Below are positions 1 through 49,245 of a stretch of DNA of 64,000 nucleotides, piece after piece. Position 1 is the first letter of the stretch. Each line of letters begins with the position of its first letter. The notes beneath the pieces are model-generated. The model was not told the origin of the DNA. It searched no databases and worked only from the letters and a program-made list of their open reading frames with translations. The position numbers were made by a program, and so were the translations under genes. Source of the stretch: Ophiodon elongatus (taxonomy: Eukaryota; Chordata; Actinopteri; Perciformes; Hexagrammidae); the NCBI GenBank assembly GCA_016806645.1, contig JACSYO010001709.1, forward strand, positions 234,501 through 298,500, given 5' to 3'.

Positions 1-499
1 CGCTGCACGTTGGGCTCTGGACTCGTCTCACTGCAGTGGCCATCTATGGTCCAATCATCAAAACGTTGATCAATGGTCATTGGGGACTAGCTCTTGTGCC
101 TGGTTTGCGTTTTAGATCTCCACCTGGTATTAACGGGATCAGGTCTCAGGAATCAGGTATTGGTCAGGTTCAGGTCTTCCTTTCAGGCCCTTGCAGAATA
201 TTCAAATGAGCATGTTCATACAAGCATATTGGTTATTACCAACTATTGGGTACCATTTTTGGTAAGTTACATTTAGAATGTGTAGAGTTAGCATTAGGCC
301 TGTCACAATAGTTACATTATCAAGTTATCCGACAATATATGGACATGACCTCAATCATTTCGAGTCTATTTTATTTATTGTTTTGGTCGTGTTTTATTAT
401 TCTATTTGTTATATTTATTTAGGATATTTTACTATTTTCACAATCAAATAGGAAATGTGGGCTGAAAGGTGAAAGGACTTTTACAAACAGTATCCAGCC
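1..499. other. No feature recognised
   Basis: AT-rich sequence with only short chance open frames. No exon-like patj sequence was found here on the minus strand, although later patj exons would be expected to the left. Confidence 0.5.
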
Positions 500-509
500 A
501 CTTACAAGC

Positions 510-830
510 TAGAATCACTGTCTCCGCCGACCAGTCATGTTGCCGTCTATCTCAATGTCGGTCCAAAATGTCATCAGGTCATCTTTTTTATCCTATTAAG
601 ACATTTGTGTGCAATATGGCCAAACGTGGGTTTTGTGACATTCAACCTCCAAATTCTAATCTGTTAAGTCTAAGAAGTTTGTGCCAAATTTGAAGAAATT
701 CCCCAAGGCCTTTCTGCGATATCGCGTTCACGAGAACGGGACAGATGTGAGGCCGCGGTGACCTTGACCTTTGGCCAACAAAATATAAATCGGTCCATTC
801 TTGACTCCAGGTGAATGTTTACGCCTAATT
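510..830 (+). repeat. Interspersed teleost repeat, copy 1 (frequency inferred)
   Basis: The segment has recognisable blocks: ATGTCGGTCCAAAATGTCA, TTAAGACATTTGTGTG, TTTGTGACATTCAACC and GAAGAAATTCCCCAAGG. Most recur in the same order at 15140-15400. It resembles a family I recall as very common in fish genomes. It is not coding. Confidence 0.6.
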
Positions 831-1559
831 GGAAGCAAAACAAATCCTCCAGGCCTTCCAGAGGCAACACGTTCTCAAAGAAGTGGACGGCTGGCCACTG
901 CTGTGCCCCGTCGCGGAAGCGTAGACAGTTATTCCTCGTTAAGTTCCTGAGTTAATGTCCGCGTTTATTTAGCTGCTAAAAAGGAGACGTGAACGGTGAC
1001 TGTCCAAAGTGGGTGATAATCAATAAAATCAACAGTAAAAAGACTGGGCGTGACCATGGTGGCGGTATCGGTAGCAGACGGCTCTTTTACCACGACCAGA
1101 GTAAAAGTTGATGAGTTGGTGTTACTGTGTCGTCCGACGGCTCTCGGCTGTTTGCTGCCTGTAAAGCCGCTTGTTTTCTCTCCTGAATCCGGGTTTGACT
1201 GGCTTTGAACTGTGACTCGCTGCAGCTCTTTACCGGCACAAAGATGATCCGAAGAATGTAATCGCAGCCTGTAACTACAGCAGCAGCAGTCTTCTACATA
1301 TGACCTCTAAAAGTTAACGAGGCGTGGCTGTGTAACGGGGGTCTCTCTCTGGTCAGCGGGCTGGCGTGACCGAGAACGATCTGGCGGCAAAGTGACAGCG
1401 CCGACCCGGCTGTCTTTATGGAAACCCATCAGAGACCTGTGGGCTGTGAAAAACCCTCTTCAGTCAAATGGGCTGCATATAAAGCAGGAAATAAAACGGC
1501 TGCACAGAGGACGGCGACAGCAGATACTGCAGGAGGACAGACAGTAACACGGCAGAGGA
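831..1559. other. No feature recognised
   Basis: Mixed-composition single-copy-looking sequence, somewhat GC-richer. No open frame of interest and no patj-like exon seen on the minus strand. Confidence 0.45.
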
Positions 1560-2312
1560 AAGCACAGCAGAGTACAGTAGAACACAGTAAAACTAATTAG
1601 AGTGCAGCAGAACACAGTAAAACGAATTAGAGTACAGTAGAACACAGCAGAGTGCAGTAGAACACAAAAGAGTATTTGTAGAGTACACAGCAAAGTACAG
1701 TAGAACACAAAAGAGTACAGTAGAACACAAAAGAGTACAGTAGAGAACACAAAAGAGTACAGTAGAGAACACAAAAGAGTACAGTAGAACACAAAAGAGT
1801 ACAGTAGAAAACAAAAGAGTACAGTAGAGTACACAGCAAAGTGCAGCAGAACACAGCAGAGTGCCGTAGAACACAAAAGAGTACAGTAGAGTACACAGCA
1901 GAGTACAGCAGAACACAGCAAAGTGCAGTAGAACACAAAAGAGTACAGTAGAACACAGCAGAGTACAGTAGAACACAAAAGAGTACAGTAGAACACAAAA
2001 GAGTACAGTAGAGTACACAGAAAAGTACAGCAGAACACAGCAGAGTGCAGTAGAACACAAAAGAGTACAGTAGAGTACACAGTAGAGTACAGTAGAACAC
2101 AAAAGAGTACAGTAGAACACAAAAGAGTACAGTAGAGTACACAGCAAAGTACAGTAGAACACAAAAGAGTACAGTAGAACACAGCAGAGTACACAGCAAA
2201 GTAAAGTAGAACACAAAAGAGTACAGTAGAGAACACAAGAGTACAGTAGAGTACACAGCAGAGTACAGTAGAGTACACAGCAGAGTACAGTAGAGTACAG
2301 TTGAGTAGAGCG
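1560..2312. repeat. Minisatellite, about 20-bp unit (GAGTACAGTAGAACACAAAA)
   Basis: About 750 bp of imperfect tandem copies of a 20-bp unit, with variants GAACACAGCA and GAGTACACAGCA. The array has no TTA, CTA or TCA on the plus strand, so all three minus frames stay open for 200 to 290 codons (for example 1460-2329). Those open frames are composition artefacts. Confidence 0.93.
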
Positions 2313-2934
2313 TTAAATATATATATCATTCAAAATTCACAAGATAATAACTTGTGCATTCAAATTTATGCTACCCATATTATCATCTTGTCCTTTCAAG
2401 TTGTTGAGATGTATATCCCCTCAGGATGAGGATCTTAAGAAGACTTACTTGTTCTGAATAATTGAATTGAATGAAGATTCATAACAATTTGGAGCATTTT
2501 CTCTCTACAAACAGCTGTTTGGAGAGGAGTTCATGGAGTCTCTAAAACCATTGTTCGCAGAGTTTCATGGGCAGAAAGAAATACTCATGATATTCCATTT
2601 ATCTTTTTACATTTCCACAGCGCAGTGCCAAACAGTCTCAAGTCCCGCTTGCTCTGCCGAACACGTAAAGCAAAGACAAATGCCAAAGAGGGCTCTTACT
2701 TCACCAACTGGGAAGAGTTTGGACGATTGTCTCTGTCCTCAACTCAACACTACCGCAGTAGTATTTCCTGAAAGTCCTGCAGTACTTGAGTGTACTGATG
2801 CTGGAGGACCAAAGTGTCCTCAGAGTACCCCCCAGCCCCTCTCCACCCCCCACCCCCCGACTCACTTAAGAGAGAGATGCTGCTGGTTGAGCTGATGGAG
2901 CACTTTATACCATCCAGCCATCCTGCTGAGTCAG
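2313..2934. other. No gene; possible LINE-tail scrap near 2470
   Basis: The stretch 2340-2475 ends ATTGAATTGAATG, the kind of short tail repeat found at the 3' end of some fish LINEs. The rest, including a 120-codon plus-strand open frame (2533-2895), shows no recognisable domain or splice support. Confidence 0.35.
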
Positions 2935-3160
2935 CAGCTTTGCAGAGACAGAGAGGAGGGAGAGGAGAGATTAAGGAGAGGAGAGAGAGTTAGAGAGAGA
3001 GAGGGTGAGAGAAGGTGAAAGAGAGGAGGAGATGAAAGAGAAGAGAGATGATAGAGGAAAGGAAGGAGGTGAAAGAGAGAAGGGCGAGATGAAGGAAGAG
3101 GAGGAAAGACTGTGGAGGTGAGATGGAATAAAAAAAAAGAGAGGAGAGAGAAAGATTTGA
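2935..3160 (+). repeat. Purine-rich (GA/GGA) low-complexity tract
   Basis: About 220 bp with few pyrimidines on the plus strand, made of GAGAGAGG- and GGAGGTGAAAG-like words. The Leu/Ser/Pro open frame on the minus strand is a translation of this tract. Confidence 0.8.
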
Positions 3161-4491
3161 ATGCAGAAAAGAAAACGTGACTTCCTGAGTTCATGGCAAC
3201 CCGGAGTCCAAACAGGTTACATGGTGGTACATTTATACGTCACCGACACATAGATGGTGTTTCAGTCCCTTTTCTGTCTGTCTGTCTGCAGGACATCACA
3301 ACTACCACAACATATTTCATGGACAGTTCAGCTGTGATGAGCAGTAACTGCATTGACTAAAAAGAAAACTGCATTTTTTGGGGCGCAGAAGCAAATTTCT
3401 TTGTGCCTGAATTCTTTGGTCCAGTAGCATCGACCTATGAAAGTTTCCACCTGCACGTTAAAATATAATATAATCAAATCCCCAATACTTCATAGCTCCT
3501 GCAAAGTTTAGCAACAATACAACATGAAGGTGGGATTTTTTTTTTTAAATCTTTACAGACATGTTTCTCTCTAAACTGAGTGAAAGTGACACTGGAGGCT
3601 TCTGGTAGAAGAGTCAGCATGGAACTGAGGAAAACATAAAACTGCATTATACATACGTTTCCTGTCTGTGTCTTCACTGCCGATAAATTATGTTAATCTT
3701 GGCCACAACTCTTTGCAAATTTAAGGAATCCTGATTAATAATTATTCATCTTGTGAGTTTCTGCAACAAAAAAGATTTTAAAAAAAAAGTAATATTGGTG
3801 GATCAATCATATTTTCTTCGCTCCCAAATGTTGATATTGGCCTCACACATTCAGCACCAGCGAGGATCTACTTCGTAGAATGAAGTACATGTATTTATTA
3901 TTTACTAACTACCAAAGAGGATGCACTGTCACAGTTTATACTTCCTGTCTGGCTCCATTTCTGTAAATAAAACTCCAGAGGGGATGTTACAACAAATAAG
4001 CAAAAAAATAAAAAACATTTCATATATGAACTGTAATTATCTCTGCCAGTGAAGTATTTGTCACACCAGGTTTTCTTCCACCAGTTTTGGTGTCATCTTG
4101 CTTCGCATCAGGGAGATAAATAAATCCAGCCTGAACCTGCTGGATGTTTCCACAGAGATAAAATCCAGTCTGAACTCTGCTCCCACTTCTCATCCACTTC
4201 CCCCGTCATGCTGCACATATTTATTTACATCCATTTATTTCTCTATTTATTTTTCTTTATAGTCAAACGCCTTGCCGGCACTGCGCGTCTGATACCCGGA
4301 CCAATAAAGCAGACTGAAGCGGGTTAAGAGGGAGGAGAGAGAGAGAGGAGATATTTAACTGTGGAAGATGGAGGAAGATGGAGGGAAGAGGCAGCAAGGA
4401 GGAGGAAGAGGGGGGATGGAGGAAGGGAGAGAATAATGTGAGAGGCGAACATTTTAATGGTCCAATTAGTCTTGAGTGACTTGATTAACAT

Positions 4492-4493
<2 letters not shown>
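3161..4493. other. No feature recognised
   Basis: AT-rich noncoding sequence. A further GA-rich patch lies at 4325-4440. No exon or mobile-element coding remnant was recognised. Confidence 0.45.

Positions 4494-4572
<79 letters not shown>
4494..4572. repeat. (GA)n microsatellite
   Basis: About 39 perfect GA units. The minus-strand frame reading Leu-Ser repeats is spurious. Confidence 0.97.
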
Positions 4573-4577
<5 letters not shown>

Positions 4578-5567
4578 ACCAGTCTCCATTCAAAGATCTG
4601 GTGTTGAGAATTAATTTCCTCAAGTTCATTTTATCTATAAAGCTCAGAATCACAAATATGTCTATAAGGGCTTTGCAATCTGTACGGTGTGATGAATATC
4701 GGCCTACACACATTACATGTGTTGTGTTTGGTGCAGCAACCGTCGTCAAATCCGACATAGTGAGTAATTGTTGATGCGTCATTGTCCGTGGATCAAGCGG
4801 GGGGCCGGTGTTTGTGCAGGTCGCACCGGGCAACGGTTGCTGCTGCGGCACGTGTTCGACCTCCAAACATCCTGTCACTTCAACATATACCGTATTCAAC
4901 CCCAAATATTTAACTAAAGTAAATGGGGACTCCAGATCAATGTCAATCTTTTGTGGCGTGAGTGTGCGTGGTACTTCCACCCTAAGACCCTCGGATTCAG
5001 AGCTACCTCCTCTTGCTGATGAAAGACCGTCCACCCAGCTGAAAGCCCTACTAAAAGAAATCTAGGAAGTATTTGAGATTTAAAAACCCAGAGGTGGTGA
5101 ATGAACCTCCGCTGTCTGGAAGTATTCAGACTTGAAAACACCTGCGTGCTGTCGTTGAACACGCCATTCCTAAAAGCATTGATCTGAAGCCGTGACAGCT
5201 TCCACTCTAATGGATTGTTACGGACTATCAGCTGAAGTACCGCATTATGGAGCACAACGAATGACAGACGGACTTAAACTTAACAAAGAAATTAAACTTT
5301 TCTGTAGATTTCTCCTCAGTTTTTTTTCTTCTCTCGTCTCTCTTGTTCCAGCCTCTCAAATATAAGTGATATCATTTGATGCTTTTCTTCCGTCATATGT
5401 GACTGTAAACTGAAAGTATTTGGATTTTTGTTGAATAAAAACAAGTTATCCTGACAGATCACCTCAGACTGTGGGGAAGTTTAACGTGCATTTGTTCACA
5501 ACCTTCTGACGTTTTATAGACAAAACGATTGGACAGTGACAGTACTATTAAGGATGGGGACGGGGGT
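4573..5567. other. No gene assigned; overlapping unassigned open frames
   Basis: Open frames overlap on both strands around 4700-5250, for example minus 4914-5255 and plus 4808-5065. None shows a domain I recognise or splice sites that extend patj. It could be an old mobile-element fragment. This is downstream intron of patj if the next exon lies off the window. Confidence 0.3.
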
Positions 5568-5606
5568 CTACGTGCATTTGGTCAGAAAATGTGTGCAACA
5601 TAAATA

Positions 5607-5613
<7 letters not shown>

Positions 5614-5687
<74 letters not shown>
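5614..5687. repeat. (TG)37 microsatellite abutting the patj exon 19 donor
   Basis: Perfect dinucleotide array. In patj orientation it reads (AC)37 and begins three bases inside the intron. Confidence 0.97.
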
Positions 5688-42641
<36,954 letters not shown>

Positions 42642-42663
<22 letters not shown>

Positions 42664-42701
42664 CGTCGCCCCTCGCTCTCCGACCGTCGTTCTGGATCAA
42701 T
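42642..42701 (-). CDS. patj: patj first coding exon (start codon at 42663)
   Basis: The exon begins after a pyrimidine-rich acceptor ending TTCAG at 42702. It carries 38 bases of 5' UTR, then ATG at 42663, and encodes MFENVPT plus one base before a GTAAAT donor at 42641. The human protein also opens MPEN and then runs straight into the L27 helix, which supports this start. An upstream noncoding exon must exist. Confidence 0.8.
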
Positions 42702-43130
42702 CTGAACCGAGGAGGGAAGACAAAGATATCCATTATTACACTTTCATTTTAAAAAACTGGCCAACATGAGCAACATAAAAGATGTTTGTTTTAATTTATT
42801 TGTATTTGTTTAAAAGTCTACCAGGAGAGAAAAGGGTGCATTTCCTTCATGGCTACTGGAAGGCTCTTAATTTGAAACATCTGCAGGAAGCGCTGCTGTG
42901 TGGTAGCGTCACGTCAAACCAGAAACAGCAAAAGCAGAACGACTGGAATTCATTACAGCTGACCGAAAACATTGTTGTTGGTAAACAGAGAAAGATGAAC
43001 ATGACACGACTCCGTTAAAATCTAAATATCATACTGAGTTTACGGCACATGAAACAGGAGCAGATAAAAAAAATGTTTACTGACATATCTCCTCCCTCCT
43101 GCCTCCTGCCCTTCTCTGTTTCCTTCTGTA
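42702..43130. other. patj upstream noncoding region
   Basis: Intron between the unlocated 5' noncoding exon and the first coding exon. No feature recognised. Confidence 0.4.
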
Positions 43131-43668
43131 TGAGTTCATGCACATCACTAACTCTTCTTCTTCCCCGGAGTCTTTGTGCTTTCTCTCCTCACAGGTTTAC
43201 ATGGATCGTGGTTTTATCTGGACCCTGGTCCTGCCTGACACCTACTGCTATTATCATTATTATTAATAGTTGCATTGCAATTAGTATGGCCAATAACATT
43301 ACTGCTTCTATTATCATTATTATTCTACTATATCCACTGCTGCTGTTATTATTGGTAGATGTAACTTTTTCATCATGCCTACTCTCATTATATGAATCAT
43401 TTCTGTCATATGCATTGAATGTGTTGTAACTCTGTTATGTTGTTCATTCTGTACACATGACATCTATTGTACTTCTGTCCATCCTGATAGAGGATCCTCC
43501 TCTGTTGCTCTCCTGAAGGTTTCTTCCCTTTTTCTCCCTTAAAGGTTTTTTGGGGAGTTTTTCCTGAACCGATGAGAGGTCCTGGGACAGAGGATGTGTA
43601 TAGATTGTAAAGCCCTCCGGGGAAGATTTGTCATTTTTGGCTATACAAAATAAATGGAATTGAATATC
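43131..43668 (+). mobile_element. LINE 3'-end fragment, copy 2
   Basis: Carries TCCTGAAGGTTTCTTCCCTT, TTTTTGGGGAGTTTTTCCTG, AGATTGTAAAGCCCTCCGGG and GGCTATACAAAATAAATGGA, ending in TTGAAT. It shares the same word order as 8459-8692 and is longer. A (ATT)n-rich section precedes it. Confidence 0.65.
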
Positions 43669-44743
43669 ATCAAATATACTTTTACTTGTTGGCGGTTTTT
43701 CGGTTTTTACTTTTTAAAAAAAATATTTTTTTAATAGATGGTGAAAAGCGCTTTGAACTGTGTATGAAAGTGTTATGCAAATTAACTTTCCTCATGAATC
43801 CTAATATGAAGCGGTTTGAAACAAGCGTGCAGTCGAGGAAAAGGACACGCCGGGCTTTAAGAACTGACAGTGTCTCAACAGCAGCAGTGGCGATCCTCTC
43901 GAGCTGCGTGTATTTCTGCAGACTCAAATCATTTCCAGAAGGTGAAGCTGCAGCTTCTACCTCCCCGTTTCACACCGAGAGGAGTTAAACAAAATAAATG
44001 CTAAACAACATTTCAGACTGCAGCTCAGTTTTGTTTTTGCTGAAGTAAAAAGAAAAAAAATCAGACAGTCTGTTTGAGAGAAAGCAGCAAAGGAAGGAAA
44101 TCCACAGAAACATCTGGCCAGAGCGATAATTAGTGAGCTGATTTCATATTCATTTCATATATTCTGATCTCGGAGAGCCCAGCGGTCTACAGCAGCCGGA
44201 CACCATCCTGGTCCTGGCCCCTCCCCCGTAACCTGATGTTCACCACTCCACCTCGACAACATCACACCAGACTCCAAATACAAATGTAGCATTTCTAATT
44301 TGCCACGTGCATCGGGGGAACAATAACTCCTGACGACGCCAAACACGGTTTTCCAACATTTCATAGAACAGACAATTAACTGCTTGATTGAGAATTCATT
44401 GATAATAAAATAATAATTAGTTGCTGCACTAACCGAGAGAACAGAGTAGGTTTGATGAACTAAAAGTATTTTAGAATACATTCAGGACTACACGCAACTA
44501 ATGAATATTTCTGTTAAGCCGTCGATGTCTTGTTTTGTCCGACCAAGAAGAAATTCAGTTTACACTAAACAGAGAAAAAGCATCAACGCCTTACATCAAT
44601 GAATTAAATGTTATCGGATCTGTTGACATAGGGCGATGCGATATGGCAAAAATCTTCCATCACGATAATGATAATTGTGAACAAAATATCGGGGTAAAGC
44701 ATGTACTAGTAATATCATAAATAATTTGTCTCTAAAAATAACT
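43669..44743. other. No feature recognised
   Basis: Upstream noncoding region of patj. Several short open frames, none with a domain. Confidence 0.45.
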
Positions 44744-44788
44744 GTATTGTACTTTACTTGAGTATCGGTATTTCCATTTTACGCAGCT

Positions 44789-44881
<93 letters not shown>

Positions 44882-45352
44882 CTACTCCACTCCATGTCAA
44901 AAAGGGAAATCTGTATATCGGACAGCTTTACTAATACTGTACAGATGTTTCACCTCCTTCTTGTCTCCAGAGAACCGTGTACCTGTTGATTGTGTTGAAT
45001 GTCTGAGATAAACTGAAGGACGAAGTGTTCCTTTATTGTGCGTTGAGGAAAATCTTCCCACTTCTGAAGCTAAATGAACTATTTTTAAATACATCGCCAC
45101 AAAGCTGAAAACAGGGCTGTTTATTTTAACAAAAACATGATGATTTTATAGAATATGATGCATCGCTGGAAATTAAACCAGCCAACAGGACATTAAAAAA
45201 ATAGGCAACATACACATTAAAGCAGGAGTTATAATAATCCAGAAACCCCATAAATAATATCAAAACACTGACAGGGAACGTTTTACTGCACACATGACTT
45301 CTACTTGCAGTGAAGTACTCCCAGTAAAAGATCTGAATACTTCTCCCACCAC
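44744..45352. repeat. CAGTGGTGGAA-type MITE family, copy 3 with (AT)n core
   Basis: Starts near GTACTTTACTTGAGTATCGG, has (AT)n at 44792-44879, CTACTCCACTCCATGTCAAA, and ends AAAGATCTGAATACTTCTCC CACCACTC. Confidence 0.7.
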
Positions 45353-45731
45353 TCTGCTGTCTCTTACATCTCTGTTACTTTACGGCACCCTACATGATTT
45401 ACATGAGAACATGGAACTGAGTTGGACTTGCACAAGTTCGGATTTCCGACACCACAATGGCTGTACGTGAAGCATCCGTCCCTGTGCGGCGTTCAGGTGT
45501 GTGTATGTCAAAAGGTATCGCAGGTGAAAAAAAGCCTCGTTATCAGACTGTTGGCTCAGCATTTACTCGACACAACTTGTTTACACAAGTCAGAGCCGAG
45601 CTGAAACCGCTTCTTTTTTTTTTTTTTAAATCAAATGGGGGAAACACAAACACACACACCATCAAATAACAAAGGCAGAAAAAAAAACGAAACTGCAGCA
45701 GGTCTCATTATTCACACCTGTAGACGCTCAC

Positions 45732-46350
45732 CTGAGAAAACCAGGAAGCGAAACTCAAACAGCCCAAGAGGGGAGGGGGGGGGGGGGTGAAACCATATGT
45801 GGAAACTATAATAAATAAATTAAAAGATATGTATCCGCTCGTGTTCATGTTGTGCGTGACCTGACAGCCTTCCCCGCAAATCTCTTCTCAGCAGGTTCAA
45901 CTCTGAGCAGGTGCATCAAACTTTTTCATAAACAAACCGAAGGGAAAAGAAACAAACCAAACTATTAAAGCAGCTGCGGCTGCTCACAAGCCCCGTTATG
46001 AAGTCAGCGACCACCCCACCAGGACCCCGCGTGTCTCCGGGAGCGGTAACCGGACACAACATCACGACTACTTTCTCCTCCGTCAGCGAGAGAACTTAAA
46101 GACAGCGACGCAGCTAACGCTAACCGCTAGCACGCGGAGTTAGCTCGTCAATTAGCGCGTAAAGAACCTCGTCACGTGATTTATGGAGCGGATAAACACT
46201 CGGGACACGAAGCCGCCGGTAACCGGTGGATTTATAGACAACGGACAGGTTTACAAGGGATTTGAACTGGTGTGAAAAACTCACATGAACTGGATACAGT
46301 TTGGCACCAGTGTCGCTTTAATGCGGCGTTCGAGTGCAGTCGGACCGAGG
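45732..46350 (-). promoter_or_regulatory. patj: Probable patj promoter and 5' noncoding exon region
   Basis: This block is richer in CpG than its AT-rich surroundings, especially 46000-46350, and lies between the first coding patj exon and tm2d1, where the patj start should be. On the minus strand two good donors could end a noncoding first exon: GTGAGT read from 46284 and CAG-GTGAGC at 45734/45731. No TATA box is convincing. The exact transcription start cannot be chosen from sequence. Confidence 0.35.
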
Positions 46351-46378
46351 AGTGACTCTTCTGGGAGACAATGTAACG

Positions 46379-46871
46379 AAGTACTCAAGTAACGCTACTT
46401 GAGTAAATGTTTTGGGCTATTTGTACTTCATTTGAGTGTTTCAGTTGTATTCTACTTTATACTTCTACTCCACTACAGCTCAAAGGGAAATTGTATTATT
46501 TATTTCCACTTCATTTATTCGACTTGACTTTGATTTATTTTACATTAAAAACGCATGATATGCTCATTTTATATGATGCAGTACTATATTACTAATCCAT
46601 CGTATAAAATATAAAGTATCTAAAGTAGCTCCACATTGATTAACTATAACATTAAAATACTCTTAAATGCTTTATTTAGTAATAAAACAGAATAATAGAA
46701 TAATAAAACGCGTTTAAAGGAACCATTCTGCAGAATGAGTAATTTTACTTTGAGAAGGTTGTGCTGATAATACTTATGTACTTTTACTTAAATGTTTTTG
46801 ATTCAAGATGTTTACTTGTAATGGAATATTTTTAGACTAGTATTTCTACCTTAACTTAAGTAGAAGATTTG
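46379..46871. repeat. CAGTGGTGGAA-type MITE family, copy 4
   Basis: Contains AAGTACTCAAGTAACGCTAC, TACTTCTACTCCACTACAGC, TCAAAGGGAAATTGTATTAT and a TTTTACTTAAATG right part. The ends are eroded. Confidence 0.65.
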
Positions 46872-47229
46872 AGTTGTTTTGTATATTTTGGTACAGTTCA
46901 TGCAATATATTTTCTATATTGATTTTGCATGATGTTGCCGTTCTACAGCTGCTATAAACGCAGATTGTTGTCTAACGTTCTTGTTTTGCGCAGCTCAATA
47001 AAGAAAGAAATGTAGCCGCTCGTGTGGTGCATTCACGTCCTCTGTAAATTAACAAATCAAAATCAAATCACCGTTACTTGTCAGGTACACAATCAAACAC
47101 AGCATAATGTGGTATGGTTCTTTTGTTCCTTGTTCCAGAAAGCAACTAACAAATAGATCATATTTATGATAGAATACTGTAAAATAAAATAATAATAAAA
47201 AACAAAATAATATATCAGTAAGTTGGAAA

Positions 47230-47239
47230 TATATATATT

Positions 47240-47302
<63 letters not shown>

Positions 47303-47307
47303 TGTGC

Positions 47308-47347
<40 letters not shown>
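47230..47347. repeat. (AT)n microsatellite, interrupted
   Basis: About 118 bp of AT/TA with short interruptions (GTACATGTGC). The Tyr-Ile open frame on the minus strand is spurious. Confidence 0.95.
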
Positions 47348-47353
<6 letters not shown>

Positions 47354-47601
47354 CCTAAGTTAATTAATTAATGAATTAAGAAAGTAATAAATGCACGGAC
47401 ATGGCAATAGCAATGTTTTGTTAGACATAGCATAAAAAAACAGTAAATAACATGCTCATATAAATAACAGTATTAAAAAGATGATCTGACAATGTGCTTC
47501 GTCGTTAAAACAATATTTGACACTGAGCGTTACAAACTTCTGAATTGCCATTTCTCTGATAGTCCTGAATACACCACAGTGTCATGTGACAGAAGTCAGA
47601 C

Positions 47602-47735
47602 ATGGCGTCCTCCCGGAGACGGCTGGTGTGTTTACGCTCCGGGATTTGGAGCTTGTTACTTTACTGCGTTTACTCTCATTTGAAGCTCGTTCTGGCGGAG
47701 GAGGTAGACAGCTGCGACAATCTCCGACTCGGACA
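47602..47735 (+). CDS. tm2d1: tm2d1 exon 1 (signal peptide)
   Basis: The ATG at 47602 opens MASSRRRLVCLRSG, then a hydrophobic stretch and CDNLRLGQ. The exon must stop at 47735, because the next bases ATATCCTTTA are a U12-type 5' splice site and the conserved next residues (YLCNDPK) are at 48349. A minimal upstream ATG-TGA lies at 47584. Confidence 0.88.
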
Positions 47736-49043
47736 ATATCCTTTAACTGCTGTGTGGTTACGTAACTCTGACGTAACGGAAGATGAATCGCCCCGTTAGC
47801 CGGAGCTAGCTTAGCCATGTTGATAACACCCAGGTTAGCTAACGCTAGCTACTTCAACCGATAACACGTTACATACATGAATATTAGTACTGCTATGTAC
47901 AATATTGTTGCTGTTTTGTATTATTCACTTTGTAATTGTAGAGTAATTACCCGTTATAATGAAAGGAGGCTGTATGTAGTCAGTCATCAGTTATAATACA
48001 TGTAACGTTAGTTTATGACATAACTAACTTCATACAGCTTTCTCTCTTCACACTAGGTAATAAGACCAATTGCCCCTCATCTAGCTGCAAGGTAGAAACA
48101 AGAAAACATAATAAAACGTTAAAAGGTAATGTGATATATAATAGAGCACGTATTGAAACAGGCTTTACAAAGTGCTTCGCAATTTAGAGAAATAATGGCT
48201 AAATGTAACTTAATTTTTTTTTAAAAGATCAAAATTCATTAGTTCATGAGTGCCCCCTTGAATTGCATGTAACGTCGCTGCACCCCCTGTTGGTGTCGAT
48301 GACGTAGACGTCGGCAGCTGTTTGGCTCTCCTTCACTCTCCCCTCATGTATCTCTGCAACGACCCGAAGATCGACGAGGCCACCCAGGAGCCGGAGAACT
48401 GCCGGGACACGACGGCCTGGGGTGAGCGGGTCACGTCACGTGACGTCTCTGTGACCGATGTCACGTCTCTCTAAAGTATCTTTCGGTCATGCTGGATGGC
48501 ATGTGCTGTGTGTCCAATGCCCTGTCCTTAGTGTCTCAGTGACCTTTGACCTCCGTGGTTTGAAATCTGACTGGAACCTTTTGAGTAGGCAAAGCAAGTT
48601 GACGCTTGGCTTTGGTCAATTCATTTCCTCTACCTTTACATTGTCGCTTTACCTTCATATACTTTTACTTCCTGTATATGTCTCCCTTTCTCTCAATATA
48701 TTTTATATATACTTTTGGGGGTGGGGTATTCTCATTATTGTTACATCTTACACACCACATTTTATTTCATCCCTATATTTTAACTTTTTTTTTTTCTCTT
48801 TTTGAACATATTTACTGAGCTTTGCTGGAGGCAGTGTGATATCTTCATTAACCAATGACTGCTTCTTTGTAATTGTTGCGCATATGACAAACAAAGAACA
48901 AAATCATTAAGACCAGAGATACACAAGGCGATATGAAGAGACGTGAGTGAAATATGATACAACATGAACTAAACTAGGGTACCGACTAAACAGGAATAAA
49001 CTCATGACAGGGGATATTGATGGAAAGCTGACATCTTCAATAG

Positions 49044-49093
<50 letters not shown>

Positions 49094-49212
49094 AGTGGAG
49101 TGCCTTCCAGCTCCGAACATCAGCTGTCGGCTCTCTAACGGGACGGAGATGAGGTTCACCGGGGTGGAGGTGGGCTTCAACAAAACCATCCCCTGCAGGA
49201 ACGTGTGAGTGC

Positions 49213-49245
<33 letters not shown>

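Noticed and set aside
1460..2329. Three overlapping long minus-strand open frames (up to 289 codons)
   Set aside because: They are translations of a 20-bp minisatellite lacking stop triplets. There is no start context, splice signal or domain.
4324..5255. Possible additional patj exons or a separate gene in overlapping frames on both strands
   Set aside because: No recognisable PATJ linker or PDZ sequence and no splice-phase fit. Left unassigned.
47736..48347. A conventional GT-AG intron 1 for tm2d1 using the AG at 48317
   Set aside because: It would add about eleven unconserved residues before YLCNDPK and needs an unsupported phase-2 donor. The U12 donor and branch site explain the border better.
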